Assembly: GCA_963573305.1 (NCBI GenBank) | Contig: OY754338.1 | Location: 45,163,531 to 45,227,530, forward strand | Direction of reading: 5' to 3' | DNA: 64,000 nt | DNA from: Pyrrhosoma nymphula | Taxonomy: Eukaryota > Arthropoda > Insecta > Odonata > Coenagrionidae | In this document: positions 35,396-47,202 of the stretch, in pieces | Layout of the letters: each line of letters opens with the position of its first letter | Position numbering within the stretch: the stretch's first letter is position 1 | The notes under the pieces: model-generated | Told to the model about the DNA's origin: nothing | What the model saw: the letters and a program-made list of their open reading frames with translations, nothing else | Databases searched by the model: none | Program-made: the position numbers and the translations under genes

Positions 35396-37296
35396 TATAT
35401 TTATTGGTGGGAAGCAATGCATTAGTTTACCTCATTACGCCGTGGCCACGGCATGGCATTCTTGCTTCCGATTTCAGTTATTTTTGGCGAATATGATTAA
35501 TTATAATGCTCCCCAGGGTCTTATTTATGCACAAAATCTATCATTGTTTACATATATCTAGACATACTTCAATGTTTGGGAGTACACTGGCACAGAAATC
35601 GTAAATTATGATAAATACTTGGAACGTGTTTCAGTGTCCTCTTCGCCTGGGAGGTTTGTGAGGGAATTTAATGTACATTTAGTTCTTATTATGGGAACAA
35701 TTGACGTTAAATTAATATTAAGCACGGTATCAATGATTTACTGGAATACTGAAATCATCAATCTACGCCAAAATACCCTATTGAAAGTTATTTAGAAAAT
35801 ACGTAGTGAGGAATTTCCTATTCATCACTTGAAATATGTTATCGTTCATTTCGACCGTAATATGTCTCGTACAGCCTACAAAAGCATTTCTCAATTCAAA
35901 GCAAGATGGAATTAATATGCTGAGAAGTGTATTTGTTAAAGTAAACCATTACATTTTGATTAAATAATAGCATAACATGCGAAGTGCTTCCGTGCTTGAC
36001 ATGAAATTAGACGTTGCCAGACATTGAACAGGGCGAGGCCACGGTTTGCGGTGGAACCTCGTTCTTGCAAGCGCAAGATAGGACGACCTCGGACCGGGGC
36101 TCAACAGATCCTCGTCACAATCGCGGTTTGAACTTCGCTCTTACATAGAGTTTCTTAATACACTGATATGCTACTTTTTACGGTAACGTTAATTGTTATT
36201 GAATAAATCATATTGTTAACCCCGAAGGTAATTATGGATCACCTTGTATGTAAACAAATGTTTTGTTGTTGACATAAACCGAGCGCTCCCTAACGAAGAA
36301 ATTGCCACAGGAGAAAAAACAGGCTTGAATGTTTTCCTTCGAACGCTCTCTCTTTTTGTTTTCTGTCTCTCAGACGGCTACGACCTTGGACCCTCCGTAT
36401 TACCCTCTCGACCCATGTTTGCAAATTCTCTGTTTTCACCAAGCTGGTTTAAACATCCTGAAGGCGACGTTTGGAAGATTTTAAAACAGGTGTGTGCCAC
36501 CTAGATTTGTCAACTTTATGCCGCATAAGAAAATATACTGTTGCAATCATTTTAACAAATTTGTCTCTTTAACAAATTTGTCCAACTAAATTTCCTTCGC
36601 ATATTAACTTCTCTTTGTCACGCCGATGATTTCACAAAAACACTATGATTGGCAACAGTTTTCTCATCATTTTGTATCAGAATGCAACAGCCTATGGAGT
36701 ATCGTTAATTATCAGACAATAATAGAATAGAATTTGATTATTTTTAACAGTCATACAACAAAGTCAATTTTTGGCCCTATCAATGAAAGCTTTTAAATGT
36801 TTCTTTGTTCATGTACTAAAGCTTCTTCCTGACTGTTCCTCGTAAAAACTATCGCAGTCGAGTGCTTCACACCTTAATTCATACAATCCACTTTTGTCGC
36901 ACCTATTAAAACGGTCTTTAGCATAAAAAGTCACGTTTCAATTTTTTACCGATTTCAAAAACAAAAAAATCATTCAGAATGCATTTGTTAATCATATCGG
37001 ATAATCTGTTTTATCCCCGTGTCTAATTTTTGTGTGAAGATTTTCCATGTTACTGATAAAAGTGCAAAACTCAATTTTCTATCAAAAATTTAAATGATGT
37101 CGTATTCTAAGGTTGTTGGAAGGAAATTGTTAAATGACTTCATACCAACAATTCACCTTTATATCACGTATCTGTCCCACCTCATGGACAAATCTTTAGT
37201 TATATTGACATTAAGTCCACTATATCCTCTTCCACTGAAACATTCCCTTGTTGTCAATGTCTTTGTTCTATACCCAAACCAGCCTATTAGGTGTAC

Positions 37297-37684
37297 GGAA
37301 CAATGGATAGTGTTCTATTTTAAAAAAGGATTTTTTGTTTATGATGCTCTCCTAGCAATTATTTGCAAACCCTATTTTGGATAAAAGTTGGGAAATGCAT
37401 AGTTACTTAATAAATGAGCTTAGTAAATTCCGCACTTTTTTATTTTCATTCCCTACCTTTTTCAACGGTCTCACGTCATTCTTAATTGCATAACCTTTTT
37501 ACCCTTGGCCAAGGATACCCTACGCAATATCGGGATTGCAAATAAAAAATGCTGAATTTATTTTGCTCATTTAATAAGTATGCATTTCCCAACTTTTTTC
37601 GAAAATGTAGTGTGCAAATATTGGTTAGGAGAGCATCACCAATACAATAACCCTCTTAAAACAGAATACTGTCCATTGTTCTGC
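37297..37684. repeat. Large imperfect inverted duplication (foldback locus)
   Basis: The left arm 37297-37453 and right arm 37532-37684 are reverse complements along almost their whole length with small indels. Anchors are GGAACAATGG with CCATTGTTC, ATGATGCTCTCCTA with GGAGAGCATCA, AAAGTTGGGAAATGCATA with TATGCATTTCCCAACTTT, and TTAATAAATGAGC with GCTCATTTAATAA. The loop is about 78 bases. A transcript would form a hairpin with arms of about 155 bp. It is either a foldback/MITE-like element or a hairpin-RNA locus. Open frames over the arms are not believed to be coding. Confidence 0.85.
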
Positions 37685-37843
37685 GACAAAAGAGATCAGA
37701 AATGGCAAGGGTGCGAAAAATCCGACGGCTGCAATTCCGAAGCCTCAAAACGTCAAACCGAGCCGAGAAACCATCCTCATGGGACTCCGATAGCCTTCTT
37801 TCCCTCCTGCCAAAATGATTCCTTGTGGCACTACTTCGGATAG

Positions 37844-40280
37844 CGGGCGCTCCACCGCCGATGATGGTTAATGCACTTCTGTCAATATTATCCCGCGCCG
37901 TGAGACGACCCGTTGCGGTAACGAGGAGTGACAGAGCTCGGGGAGATGCATTTCAGAGGGACAGTCTGTCATGAGTCGCTCAAGTGCCTACCCTCCACAG
38001 TTTTTAAGTCCTGAACAATTTATCGACCGCTGTGAGAGGATGAGAAGTTCGTTCCGGGTGAATTTCAGATGTTAATTCAAGTCATCAACACCCATCGTTC
38101 CAATGACGGCCAAGAATTCATGTATCCGTTTTGAGCGAAGGTGTTGAAACCGTGGGGACTTATATTCGGAATTTTACAAACGAGGGTCACATGTTTGTAA
38201 ATTAAGGGTTTTTCATTGGTTTTAGCCAAGCGTTGGGACGACATTCATTTCCATCAAATTAATAATGAATATTTTAGTCGTGAGGTGAAATTTTATTGTG
38301 GTTTTTCATTTTCGTTATTTTGTCAAGTTGTTATGATATGCATTGTTACAGTGCTCACACTTGTCCTGATATCAGTCATTGACGTGTAATACCGTCTGAA
38401 ACAAATATGCGATGGGTGAGTTTACGATCATTAGGGTATTGGTTGGTGAGAGATATTGTATATGTATGTTGTAATTGGCTTATTAATTTAATCGGTTTTG
38501 GGTATAAAATACAATTTTAAATAGATCCTAGTTTTGCGTTTAATCCGAAGGATGAAGATTTAATCGTGCAGGAAACCATACCCCATTGCAGAAGTCGAAA
38601 TTTTAATTAATATGCACCAACATGGGAATTTTGAGTCGGATCCTAGATTTATTATCCAGAGATATGGAGTCAGTGTAATTGCCATCACACGAATATTTGG
38701 AATGGACAGCTTTAAATGATATGATTAGATGAACGTTAAATGTATAGTTAGTATATTATATAATGGCAGCTAGAGAATAGTTAAACTTCAAAATTATTTT
38801 ATGTTGATCCAGTCTGTCTAAAGTTTTATTAAATATCTCGGCCAGTATTCGTTTTTTCAGTTAGATGTGCAGAGATAGCCATTGGAAAACCATTCCATTT
38901 TTGGACATATAAGTTTCTTTTTATTCATAGATGTTAAATGCACATTTTCAAAATATGGTGAGCAGAAAGCAACGGGAACAAATGCTGCAGAACCTATCCA
39001 GTATACTTAATAATACTCAAATTTTCAGCGTAATTGTCACTCTGATGGTTGGCAGAAATCCTCTAGTATTAAATTACCCTAAGATTATAAGAAAGCTGGG
39101 GTCCACAATTAGCCACCTGAGTTTTCATCACATCTGTTTCAGAAAAGCATTGTTGTTTGGATCAGCTTTGGGGTTGTATTAAAGCATTTCCGATATATTT
39201 TGCACACTCTAGTTCATATCGCAGTTCTTTATCCACTGAATCATTATGAAGTAGGAATATGATTGATATTTTTTTTAAATAAAATTTACTTAACTCATAT
39301 TTACGGCTCAGAGGAAATAAAAATAGAGGTCCAACACTATTACCCATGTTATTTCAATAAACTTAATTGTACCATATATGTATCCAAACGCTGAAGATAA
39401 TGACTCATCTACATATGTATCCTCGAAGTTCAGTGCAAGCTGTTCAGGGTGCACACCAGGCGTGCAAAACTCGCCTCAGTTAAAGGTCAGATCTCGCACG
39501 CTCTCCTAACCACCAGGTGCAGACCTAAACATCAGTCAGGAATATTATGCATGGACAATCCAGAAACTAGGAGAGTGCTACGTTGGCCATCATGCTAACA
39601 TGCGGTACACAGTTTAAGATACTACGACTTAATTCTACTAATGCTATTAATTCATGGATACTACGCTATACTACTTCGTTTGGATAAGAATTCATGCGGA
39701 CATTTAGTGTGATGCGTGAAGTGTTAGAAATAATATTATGTCATTAAGCACACGTACAAAGTTAAGTTTAAATAGAGAGGGTATTTTACCTAGAAAAGAT
39801 CAATAGCAAATATTCTACTACATTCTAATATTCTATTTCTACTTCATTTTAGCGTTATTTCAGCAATGTAGCAGGTTCTCCGTACCAGCAATTCCATCTC
39901 CATTTCGCTTGATCATGGGTGTCTTCTGGTTTATTGTTAACTAGTTCCCTGTCATCCTAAATACGGTTCTTTGATTAATACGTCTCTACAATGTACCCAA
40001 ATTACAATTGATTATATAGCTGATATAAGTAAACAAACTTGCGACACTTTTGTTCAGTATAATTGAAAAAAGGTTTTTTTAAAACCTTTAAGGCACGCTT
40101 TAGATGCACAAGAGGCGAGCTTATTTATAACTGACCTGCTGAATACCAAGTAGGTACCTACTTCATTAATTTATTACGTTTCTGTTTCGCATGAAATAAG
40201 CTGTCATTAATAAATCCTTAGGCATTTCATTATGCTAATTCAGGATCATAGTTATTAACAGTCATTTCCTACGTAGTTTT
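37844..40280. other. Gene-free stretch
   Basis: No supported gene. GC is slightly higher at 37850-38150, without a recognisable product. Nothing else was seen. Confidence 0.45.
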
Positions 40281-40289
40281 TCACTCGAA

Positions 40290-40580
40290 GTCCTTAATTA
40301 TTTGCCTGATGTATTCTATTCCTGGTCTTCCTCTGTCATTCTTCCCATTCATTTTCTCTACCATTATTATTTTCAATAGGCTTGAGTGTTGCAATATGCT
40401 CTCCTTCATTATAGAGTTATCATTTAACTTTTTCCTCGAAAACTTCTTCTAAGGTTTCTTCGTTGATGATTCTCTTTGTCCATTCATCTATCATTATTCG
40501 GTAATCCAACACCTCCATTGCATCCAATATCTTTTTCTCTGCTGCTGTTACTGTCCAGACTACTCTGCCAGAAAACAGCA
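40290..40580 (-). mobile_element. Antisense non-LTR retrotransposon RT C-terminal remnant
   Basis: The minus strand gives VWTVTAAEKKILDAMEVLDY, then EWTKRIINEETLEEVFEE, a stop, and in the next frame SLLKIIMVEKMNGKNDRGRP followed by GIEYIRQIIKDFE. These are the blocks S-V-W-T, A-M-E-V, W-T-x-R-I-x-N-E-E-x-L-E-x-V, L-L-x-I-I-x-E-K-M-x-G and R-G-R-P-x-x-x-Y-I-x-Q-I, in the order known from insect non-LTR elements. One clear frameshift. It is one of the better-preserved relics in the window. Confidence 0.75.
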
Positions 40581-40940
40581 TGCTCCAAATACCTGTTTTG
40601 GTAAAATTTCAGGTTAATTATTTTATGTAACAACTATAACGGTCCCTTATTTCACGATTCACGCGGTAGTTAGAAAATGTGCAGTGCGCGTTATTGATCG
40701 TTTTCCACGCAGATGAAATTGAATGCACATGGAGAATTAAGAAAGCTTTTCAGTCAGCAGTGCACGTTTTTCCTTGCGAAATAATTTTCGTGAATAAGAA
40801 AATAGGACAAAAAAATCCTCAAGGGCGCTATTCTCTCGTATTTTATCATCCCGATGCGCCATAACCTTCCTCGAATTTTTCGTTATCCAGCATTTAAAAA
40901 ATATTCAAAGTTCTCCTCTCGGTCATTACTATATCATATC

Positions 40941-41070
40941 GTCGGTTGGTGGTGTAGTGGAAAGGTTCCAGGATCACTTCAGGCGGAAGTTGGTTTCCTG
41001 CTGCCTCGCCTTCCACATTGGGTGGGTTGAACCACGAAGCCCTGGCCCCCATAATACCCTTATCACCGTT
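40941..41070 (+). mobile_element. tRNA-like SINE remnant
   Basis: GTTGGTGGTGTAGTGGAAAG is a good A box. GGGTTGAACC about 80 bases later is a poor B box. The GC-richer segment stands out from its flanks. The element is tentative. Confidence 0.35.
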
Positions 41071-41149
41071 GGGTTGGGTCAGTTCGTTTTTATTATTTTA
41101 TGGTCATATTACGGCGTAAAGTTTCAATCGGAATATTTTTAATGGTAAT

Positions 41150-42390
41150 CCGATCTGCCTACTTGTAAGCTTTGAGGTGAGCTATTCGAGCATAATAATC
41201 TATCCGTCGAATGGGACATAACACGTACCTATAACTCTTGGGGCTTTTCGTTAAAAGCGGGTACGGTTAGTACTACAAACACCCTGATTATTATCGCATG
41301 CGAAAATAACATATTATTGCTCGATTTCGTCAGTATATCGCATGTTTCACCATCACTTGATATTTTTTATGCGACAATTATCACATGCGGACAGGATATG
41401 GCAACTTAGCAATATTCAAACGGTGAAACCATGTGATATCTTTGGTATTCTTGCACACGTCGCATGGTTTGAGATTTGAACATCTGGCTTCTTTCCTCCC
41501 TTTTACCCTGGATCTCTTCCCCCTTATTATTATAAGTATATCTTCCACTTATACCCGAATGGCTTTTCCTCCACGCGTAAAGCGTCGATTCGTAGGGAAC
41601 AGACCGATGATGAACTTTAAAATCGCAAAACATCGCATGTATCACTAAGAGCATAATCTTGAATATCGCATTGTACTTTATGATATAACCAGACGTCACA
41701 TCAATTATATCACATTATCTACGCATGCTTTTACATATAATTTGATGCTCAATGTGGAAACCACATATGGCTTCTCATGGTTTCGCACGAGACTGCTGGA
41801 CTACAGGAGACTGTATTACATAATGTGGTATAATATTGCCTGTTACCGAATATCGCGTTACATTGCTTTTTATCGTTTATAGCATCCTATCACAGGTTAA
41901 ATGTATGTCAAATGTCAAAGGCGTTATTGAAAACTGTATGCTATCACTGGTAGGTATATCGCAAATCCCTCAAGACCAATATTGTAATGCCTACGGTATA
42001 ACGCCATAAACACATTTTAATATCTAAGAATCGGCGTTCCCTTTCCCATTAGCAAAACAACCGACCGTCCTACACATTATTGACGGGAATTCTCGCTGTA
42101 AATACAAATGTAAAATTAATCCATTCCAGATGTATGGTTTGAAGATTAATCATAGGAAAACGAAAATACCTATCTTTTTTGAGACAAGGGAAGCGAGAAA
42201 GATCATAAATATTGGAGGACTTATAATGGAAGAAGTAGAACAACTTAACTACACGTGTATTACGTTGTAGAAAAATGGGCACATGAGGAGAATTGCAAAA
42301 GAGAAATATAAGTTCACTTAAACGTGAACACTGATGACTGGGACATTGTGAATGAATCCATTGAAAAAACTACTAATATAGAGTGTAGGG
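41150..42390. other. Gene-free AT-rich stretch
   Basis: Only short open frames, none recognised. The trinucleotide-rich pattern TATCGCAT/ATGCGATA recurs loosely between 41290 and 41880. Confidence 0.4.
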
Positions 42391-42394
42391 ATGT

Positions 42395-42540
42395 GCGGTC
42401 AGAAACGTAGTCTCTGAGAAAAGGAAGAAAGTACGTTACAGGCGGAGAATGCGGTGGAGTGAAAGGAAGATGAACGAGTAATTGCTCGGTATGGTGGTTG
42501 AGGAGATGAAGCTACTGGATGAGCTTGGAAATAGCTAGAA
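42395..42540 (+). mobile_element. Sense non-LTR retrotransposon RT C-terminal remnant
   Basis: VRSET, a stop and SLRK in one frame are followed by YRRRMRWSERKMNE, a stop and LLGMVVEEMKLLDEL in another. The blocks match S-E-T-W-S-L-R-K, R-R-M-x-W-S-E-R-x-x-N-E-E-L-L-x-M-V and E-E-x-x-L-L. A frameshift and stops mark it as dead. It lies about 300 bp from the satellite-like array. Confidence 0.65.
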
Positions 42541-42834
42541 AAACAGGAAATGCTGTTTCATCCCCCTCCTCAAGAACGAGAATATCGTTTTCCTTTAGAA
42601 ATGTTTCATTTTGTTTGAAGTATGTATTTTGCAGTAAAGAAATACGCCGGCTGGCGAAGAGAGACATTATTCCATTAAAGATAGCGTATGTGTTCGCAAC
42701 TATTTAAATGCATTAATTTAAAGAAACTAAATTACGTTGTATTACGTGATTTAAAATGAATGAATTAAAATTATATGAATTAACACGACATTAATGACTC
42801 CGTCAAAAGCAATGAAAAAATAGGGTAGGTTATA

Positions 42835-43535
42835 AGGTAAAACAAATATTTGCCACAAATATTTTTTTTGGAACTACGTCCTAAGAAGTTCTCATGTGTT
42901 CCAACCAATTGCCCTTGAAAATGAATTTGGCACCCAAAGTTGAGGTTTATTTGGGAACGTGTTCCACATATCCGGTTACATTTGTTATTTGCCATGGTGG
43001 GGGAATTGATGATACGTATTTGTTGCAAAAATAAGTTTTATTAAACTGCGTCCTAATGTTTTCACCCAATTATCCGCATTCCCAGATAACTGGATTTGGT
43101 AGCCCTTTGGTATTTTTGGGAACGTGTACCACGCAACTGGTCACGTATTTTGCGTAGGATGGTGGGTTAATGGATGAAACAAATGTTTTGCACAAATACA
43201 TTTTTATGAAACTACGTCCTAAAAAGTCCTATTTCTTCGCCCAATTCTCCTTGATTTCCAAAATAAATTGACTTAGCCACCCTAGTTGTATTGTTTTTGG
43301 GAACGTGTACCACATATCTGATCACCATTGTTGTGTGGGACGGCGAGTTAATGGATGAAAGGAATATGTTGCGTAAATATCTTTTTACGAAACTACGTCC
43401 TCAAAAGTCTTTATTTTTTCACACAATTGTCCGGATTCCCGGAGAACTGGACTTGACATCCCTGGTTCAGGTGATTTTGTGAACATGCGCTACGCAACCG
43501 GTCACGTTTACTGCGTGGGATGGTAGCAGAATGGA
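42835..43535. repeat. Satellite-like tandem array, four diverged units of about 173 bp
   Basis: The anchor CTACGTCCTA (one form CTGCGTCCTA) recurs at 42874, 43046, 43212 and 43393, giving spacings of 172, 166 and 181. A second anchor, GGGAACGTGTACCAC, with variants, follows each at a constant distance. A third, TGCGTGGGATGG-like, closes the units, and ATGGATGAAA precedes copies 3 and 4. The unit length is close to a nucleosome repeat. Copies are strongly diverged, so the array is old. Open frames inside are accidental. Confidence 0.85.
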
Positions 43536-43559
43536 GTTTAGTCTTGCTTTCCCGACCAC

Positions 43560-43910
43560 GTGAATATCTCCCTCCCAATCCCTCTTTTACCGAGGACTTT
43601 CACCGCACACTGCGGGAGCTGTGCTGATTCCATGCCGCGCGAGCGAACCTTTAAAACGTGAGGAGCCCGTATGGTCGGCTTTCTCTCCCTCTCTTTCTCT
43701 CTCTGTACGCCTCTCTATTTTGGGGCTTCCGGCGGAAAGGACGGAGAACCTCAAACCGTCCCTTCAACCCTTTTGACCCCATCCCCTACCTGCTCCTTCA
43801 AACCCTTTTTTTTACACCCACCCTTCCTACTCCCTCATCCCGATTTACGTATATCCCTGTCGTCGACATTGTGGTTGCGCACCTTTCCGCAAGAAGACCT
43901 TTTCGTCAAA
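43560..43910. other. C/T-rich, GC-richer segment, nature unknown
   Basis: A clearly pyrimidine-rich plus strand (CTCTCCCTCTCTTTCTCTCT and many CCCTT blocks) between AT-rich flanks. Overlapping open frames of up to 144 codons run through it, but their composition (Leu/Ser/Pro/Phe) follows from the base bias and no family is recognised. Similar segments lie at about 15360-15690 and 53560-53960. Confidence 0.4.
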
Positions 43911-44564
43911 TTCCAGCCGGGATAGAAATTTCTGTGTGCATTTTTTTTCTGCTAAAAAAACGAGTTCCCGTTCTCAACCGATTGATTCACAGTTACTGGA
44001 CACGAATCGAAAGGGACCTTAGGTCAAATTCCCCAAAGAATGGGACAAAGGTCGATTTGGAGAGTTTAAACAAGGAGAAAAAAATGGCTTAATTTCGGGG
44101 TCTGTGTGTGCTCTAAAGGAGTCCTTTTGTTTGAAATTATTCGCAGTATTGATACATAGGATTTTCAAAGAGTCAGCACAGTCGACTTGCATACAAAATT
44201 ATCGTTACCTTATTTACTCTATGTATTTATGCGTTAGATTATCAAATTTATCCGTAACTTTCCCTTATTTGAATCTCCTGACACTATTCACTCTGATGTG
44301 AATTTGTTTCAAATATGTCTCATGTTTTTTCTTCTTTTCGTGCTGCGTCAAATAGTCCAAGAAACAGCCTTAAAGTCAATGGCTTTTTAAAATATTTCAT
44401 AATCTTCTATTTATTTTTACAAAATATATCGTATGCTTTAGTTTATGATACTTTTTATTTCATATAATATGGTTCTAGTTTTACTGCCTTTTTATAAATT
44501 TTTAATTAAATCGTTAATTTTCATGAAAATAAATTACGTATAATAGTAATTTATTTTCGTGCAG

Positions 44565-44626
44565 CATAAACACCCCCATATAACTCACCATAAACACCCC
44601 CATATAACTCACCATAAACACCCCCA
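44565..44626. repeat. 24-bp tandem repeat, about 2.6 copies
   Basis: The unit is CATAAACACCCCCATATAAC followed by TCAC, starting at 44565, 44589 and 44613 (partial). A further matching piece occurs 998 bp downstream at 45602-45626. Confidence 0.9.
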
Positions 44627-45626
44627 ATTAAGCGAAAAAGTTACCTACTTATTAGTAATCCAAAGTATTAAAGAGAAATAAAGTATGCCAACTGCAATTT
44701 TATATTTCATGTTACACTTTATAACACCATTCATTTCAAAAAGTATTTACTATGAACAACTATACTTTGCTTATTAAGTTGTGACATTTTTGTATGCTTT
44801 TATTATTGTATGAAAAAGACAATAGTTACGCAAGTCATATTTTTATATTATTAATTCGACAATCCTAGATCATTTTTTCTATGATCATAATTCTATCGTC
44901 CATATTTTAATGCAAAACATGGCTTTGTATCTTGATTTTATAATTTATTAACCTTATTTTATTGAAAAATTGTTATACTTTTTCAAGAAGAAGATACCTC
45001 GTTACCAGCGTAAATTAAATTTATGTTTGCTTCATCTAGGCTTAAATTATATTACACAGGCTTTGGTAATACATGTTTCATTCAGTATTTCATCAATAAT
45101 TGTTGCTTAAGGCATATAGGTACCTTGAGTATTTGTTGAAGGTTGGTGTGCTTATTTTTTGTGTCCTTTTCCCTACATTCTGTGTACATTATTATGGTTG
45201 ATATTTGGTTACAGTGGTATTTATGATTTGTTTACGTTTTCAATAGTTACAGAACCAAACAAACCAAGGTATATACTCTCCCGAAAAAAGTAAAATAATT
45301 TATTAAACATGGTTAATATTATGCTAGAGAAAAATATTCTAATCAGTTGCAAGACTTACGGTTGTCTAATGCAGGGATTGAATTAAAGACGAAACATGTG
45401 CTCATGTCACAATTAAAATTCCGCGGCGATGACATTTTCGAATGCTGTGAATAAAGGTGTAGGTATAAATTAAACGGCACGCGAATATCGAGGCCGTGAT
45501 AAAGTGTGCGCCACATGGCTTACCTATAGCAAGCGCAACAGTTGCTTATTGAAACCCCCATTCGGATTAATCGTTTGAACTCACTCTTGCCGACGTCAAG
45601 AATAACTCACCATAAACACCCCCAAT
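44604..45626. repeat. 973-bp segment flanked by exact 25-bp direct repeats
   Basis: The 25 bases at 44604-44628 (ATAACTCACCATAAACACCC and CCAAT) recur exactly at 45602-45626. The intervening 973 bp is AT-rich for most of its length and GC-richer at the right end. It could be an insertion that duplicated its target, or a minisatellite split by recombination. No terminal inverted repeats or poly(A) tract were found. Confidence 0.6.
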
Positions 45627-47060
45627 ATTTCATATGGCCCCGGCCCAATTTGTGACTTGTACCTGCTCTTTATAGCCTCCTAAACCCTTCCTAATAACGT
45701 TGGTGAATGTTGCTGGTGAAATGGGTCGTGCTTAAAAGGTCATTTTTGTTTCGATGCAGGCGCTAACGTGACAAATTGCCGAAAACCCTTTACGGAAGGC
45801 TGAAGCTAAAGGTCTGAATTGGAGCGTCGGTTCGCGGCTTTTTAACCTGTTCTACGTTAGGCAATCATGCAGCCACAAAGTGAGGGAATAATTCAGTTAA
45901 TTGTGCAAGGAATCTAATGAGAAGAAGTCGTAAAATTAGTTGCGGTAAATTTAGCAACATCAATCATTCTTTTCCAACTGTAAGAAATGAGCGCCATTCA
46001 TTAATTAATGAATTATCTTTACGCGCTAATTACTGATACGCAAATAAATCCTTTAAAATGTGTTATTTAACTTTAAACGTCTCAATGATTATTTATGTTG
46101 GAAAAAATATAATTGATTTGCTGGATTAAATCTTGCCTAATTAAGATAATATTTTGTTCATTTTCACTAATGATTATTTCCACCAAAATAATGTAATTTT
46201 TAAGATCGATATGCTTTACTTTGTACCCGGCGTCTTATTTAATTTTTAATGTTCAAATAATCGCTTAATGAAATGTTAAAACATTTAAATTTCATAGTAA
46301 TATCTTTGTAAAATAGTAATATCTATATAAAAAGCAGCAACAAATCTCCCCTTGCATTAGGGCAGAACTAACCCACAAAATGAAAACACTCACTTTCCAA
46401 AACAAATACCGAAAGGTAAATGTTTTCTGTGTAAATTTTAACGAAGACATGTACAAAATGTTAGTTACCAATTTTAAGTGATTTTTTGGATTCAGTGTAG
46501 ACCTAAATAAGCAAAAAAATATATGTGAAACGTCAGCGATGTGATTGTAAAAGCCTACTATTTCCCAAAATTAATCTTTCTCTGAAGAAAAAATGAACAA
46601 TTTTATAGTATTTAAGGATCTTAAGTACCAAGGTACAGTAGATACAAATTGTCGATTTAATGCGTGCTTGAGCAATTGCTCAATCATTTTTGCTACTCAC
46701 GAAGAGCGGGAGATACATAAACCATGTTGGTACTACAGAAACACATGTATCAGAAAAAGAGATTGAATTGGGTTTTAGGTGAACAACCGGATTAAACTTT
46801 GACATTTTCTTTTCAGAATTCTTAATATATTCCCAAGTTAATTTACCCTTCTAATCGCAAGAGATTCCATCCCCAGTTGCAAAACTTTATACGGATTTCA
46901 TGGTGCTATGCAACGGGTGATATTTATTATTTAGTGGTAGCGTAGTTGCTTCACATGTTGTGTTCCATCAACCATTCAGCTGGGTTGCTAGTTTGAAAAA
47001 CGAAATATTACAGCTATACGCGCTTATTGCATTGTGATTACCGTTACTAAGCCTAAGGAT
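45627..47060. other. Gene-free AT-rich stretch
   Basis: It contains an 18-bp perfect palindrome ATTCATTAATTAATGAAT at 45996-46013 and a poor tRNA-like trace near 46930. No gene was seen. Confidence 0.45.
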
Positions 47061-47202
47061 CCCAATACCAACAGGTATAATGGGATTGTACACAATGAGT
47101 CGTTTAGCTAGTTTACGCAGTAATAAATCATAGAAACCTGAATTTTAACCATGGGTGAAGTTTGATAATTATAATAAGCTAAATATACCCGTTGGTATTG
47201 GG
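47061..47202. repeat. Inverted repeat, 19-bp arms, one mismatch
   Basis: CCCAATACCAACAGGTATA (47061-47079) and its near-perfect reverse complement at 47184-47202 enclose about 104 bases. It is a candidate for the ends of a tiny MITE or a structured RNA, but no target-site duplication is evident. Confidence 0.6.

Noticed and set aside
43658..44092. 144-codon open frame
   Set aside because: No recognisable domain. The first half is low-complexity from a C/T-rich island and the second half looks random.
46920..46990. tRNA-like trace (TTTAGTGGTAGCGTAGTTGC, later GGGTTGCTAGTTTGAA)
   Set aside because: The A-box-like part is acceptable, but the B box and stems are too poor to call an element.
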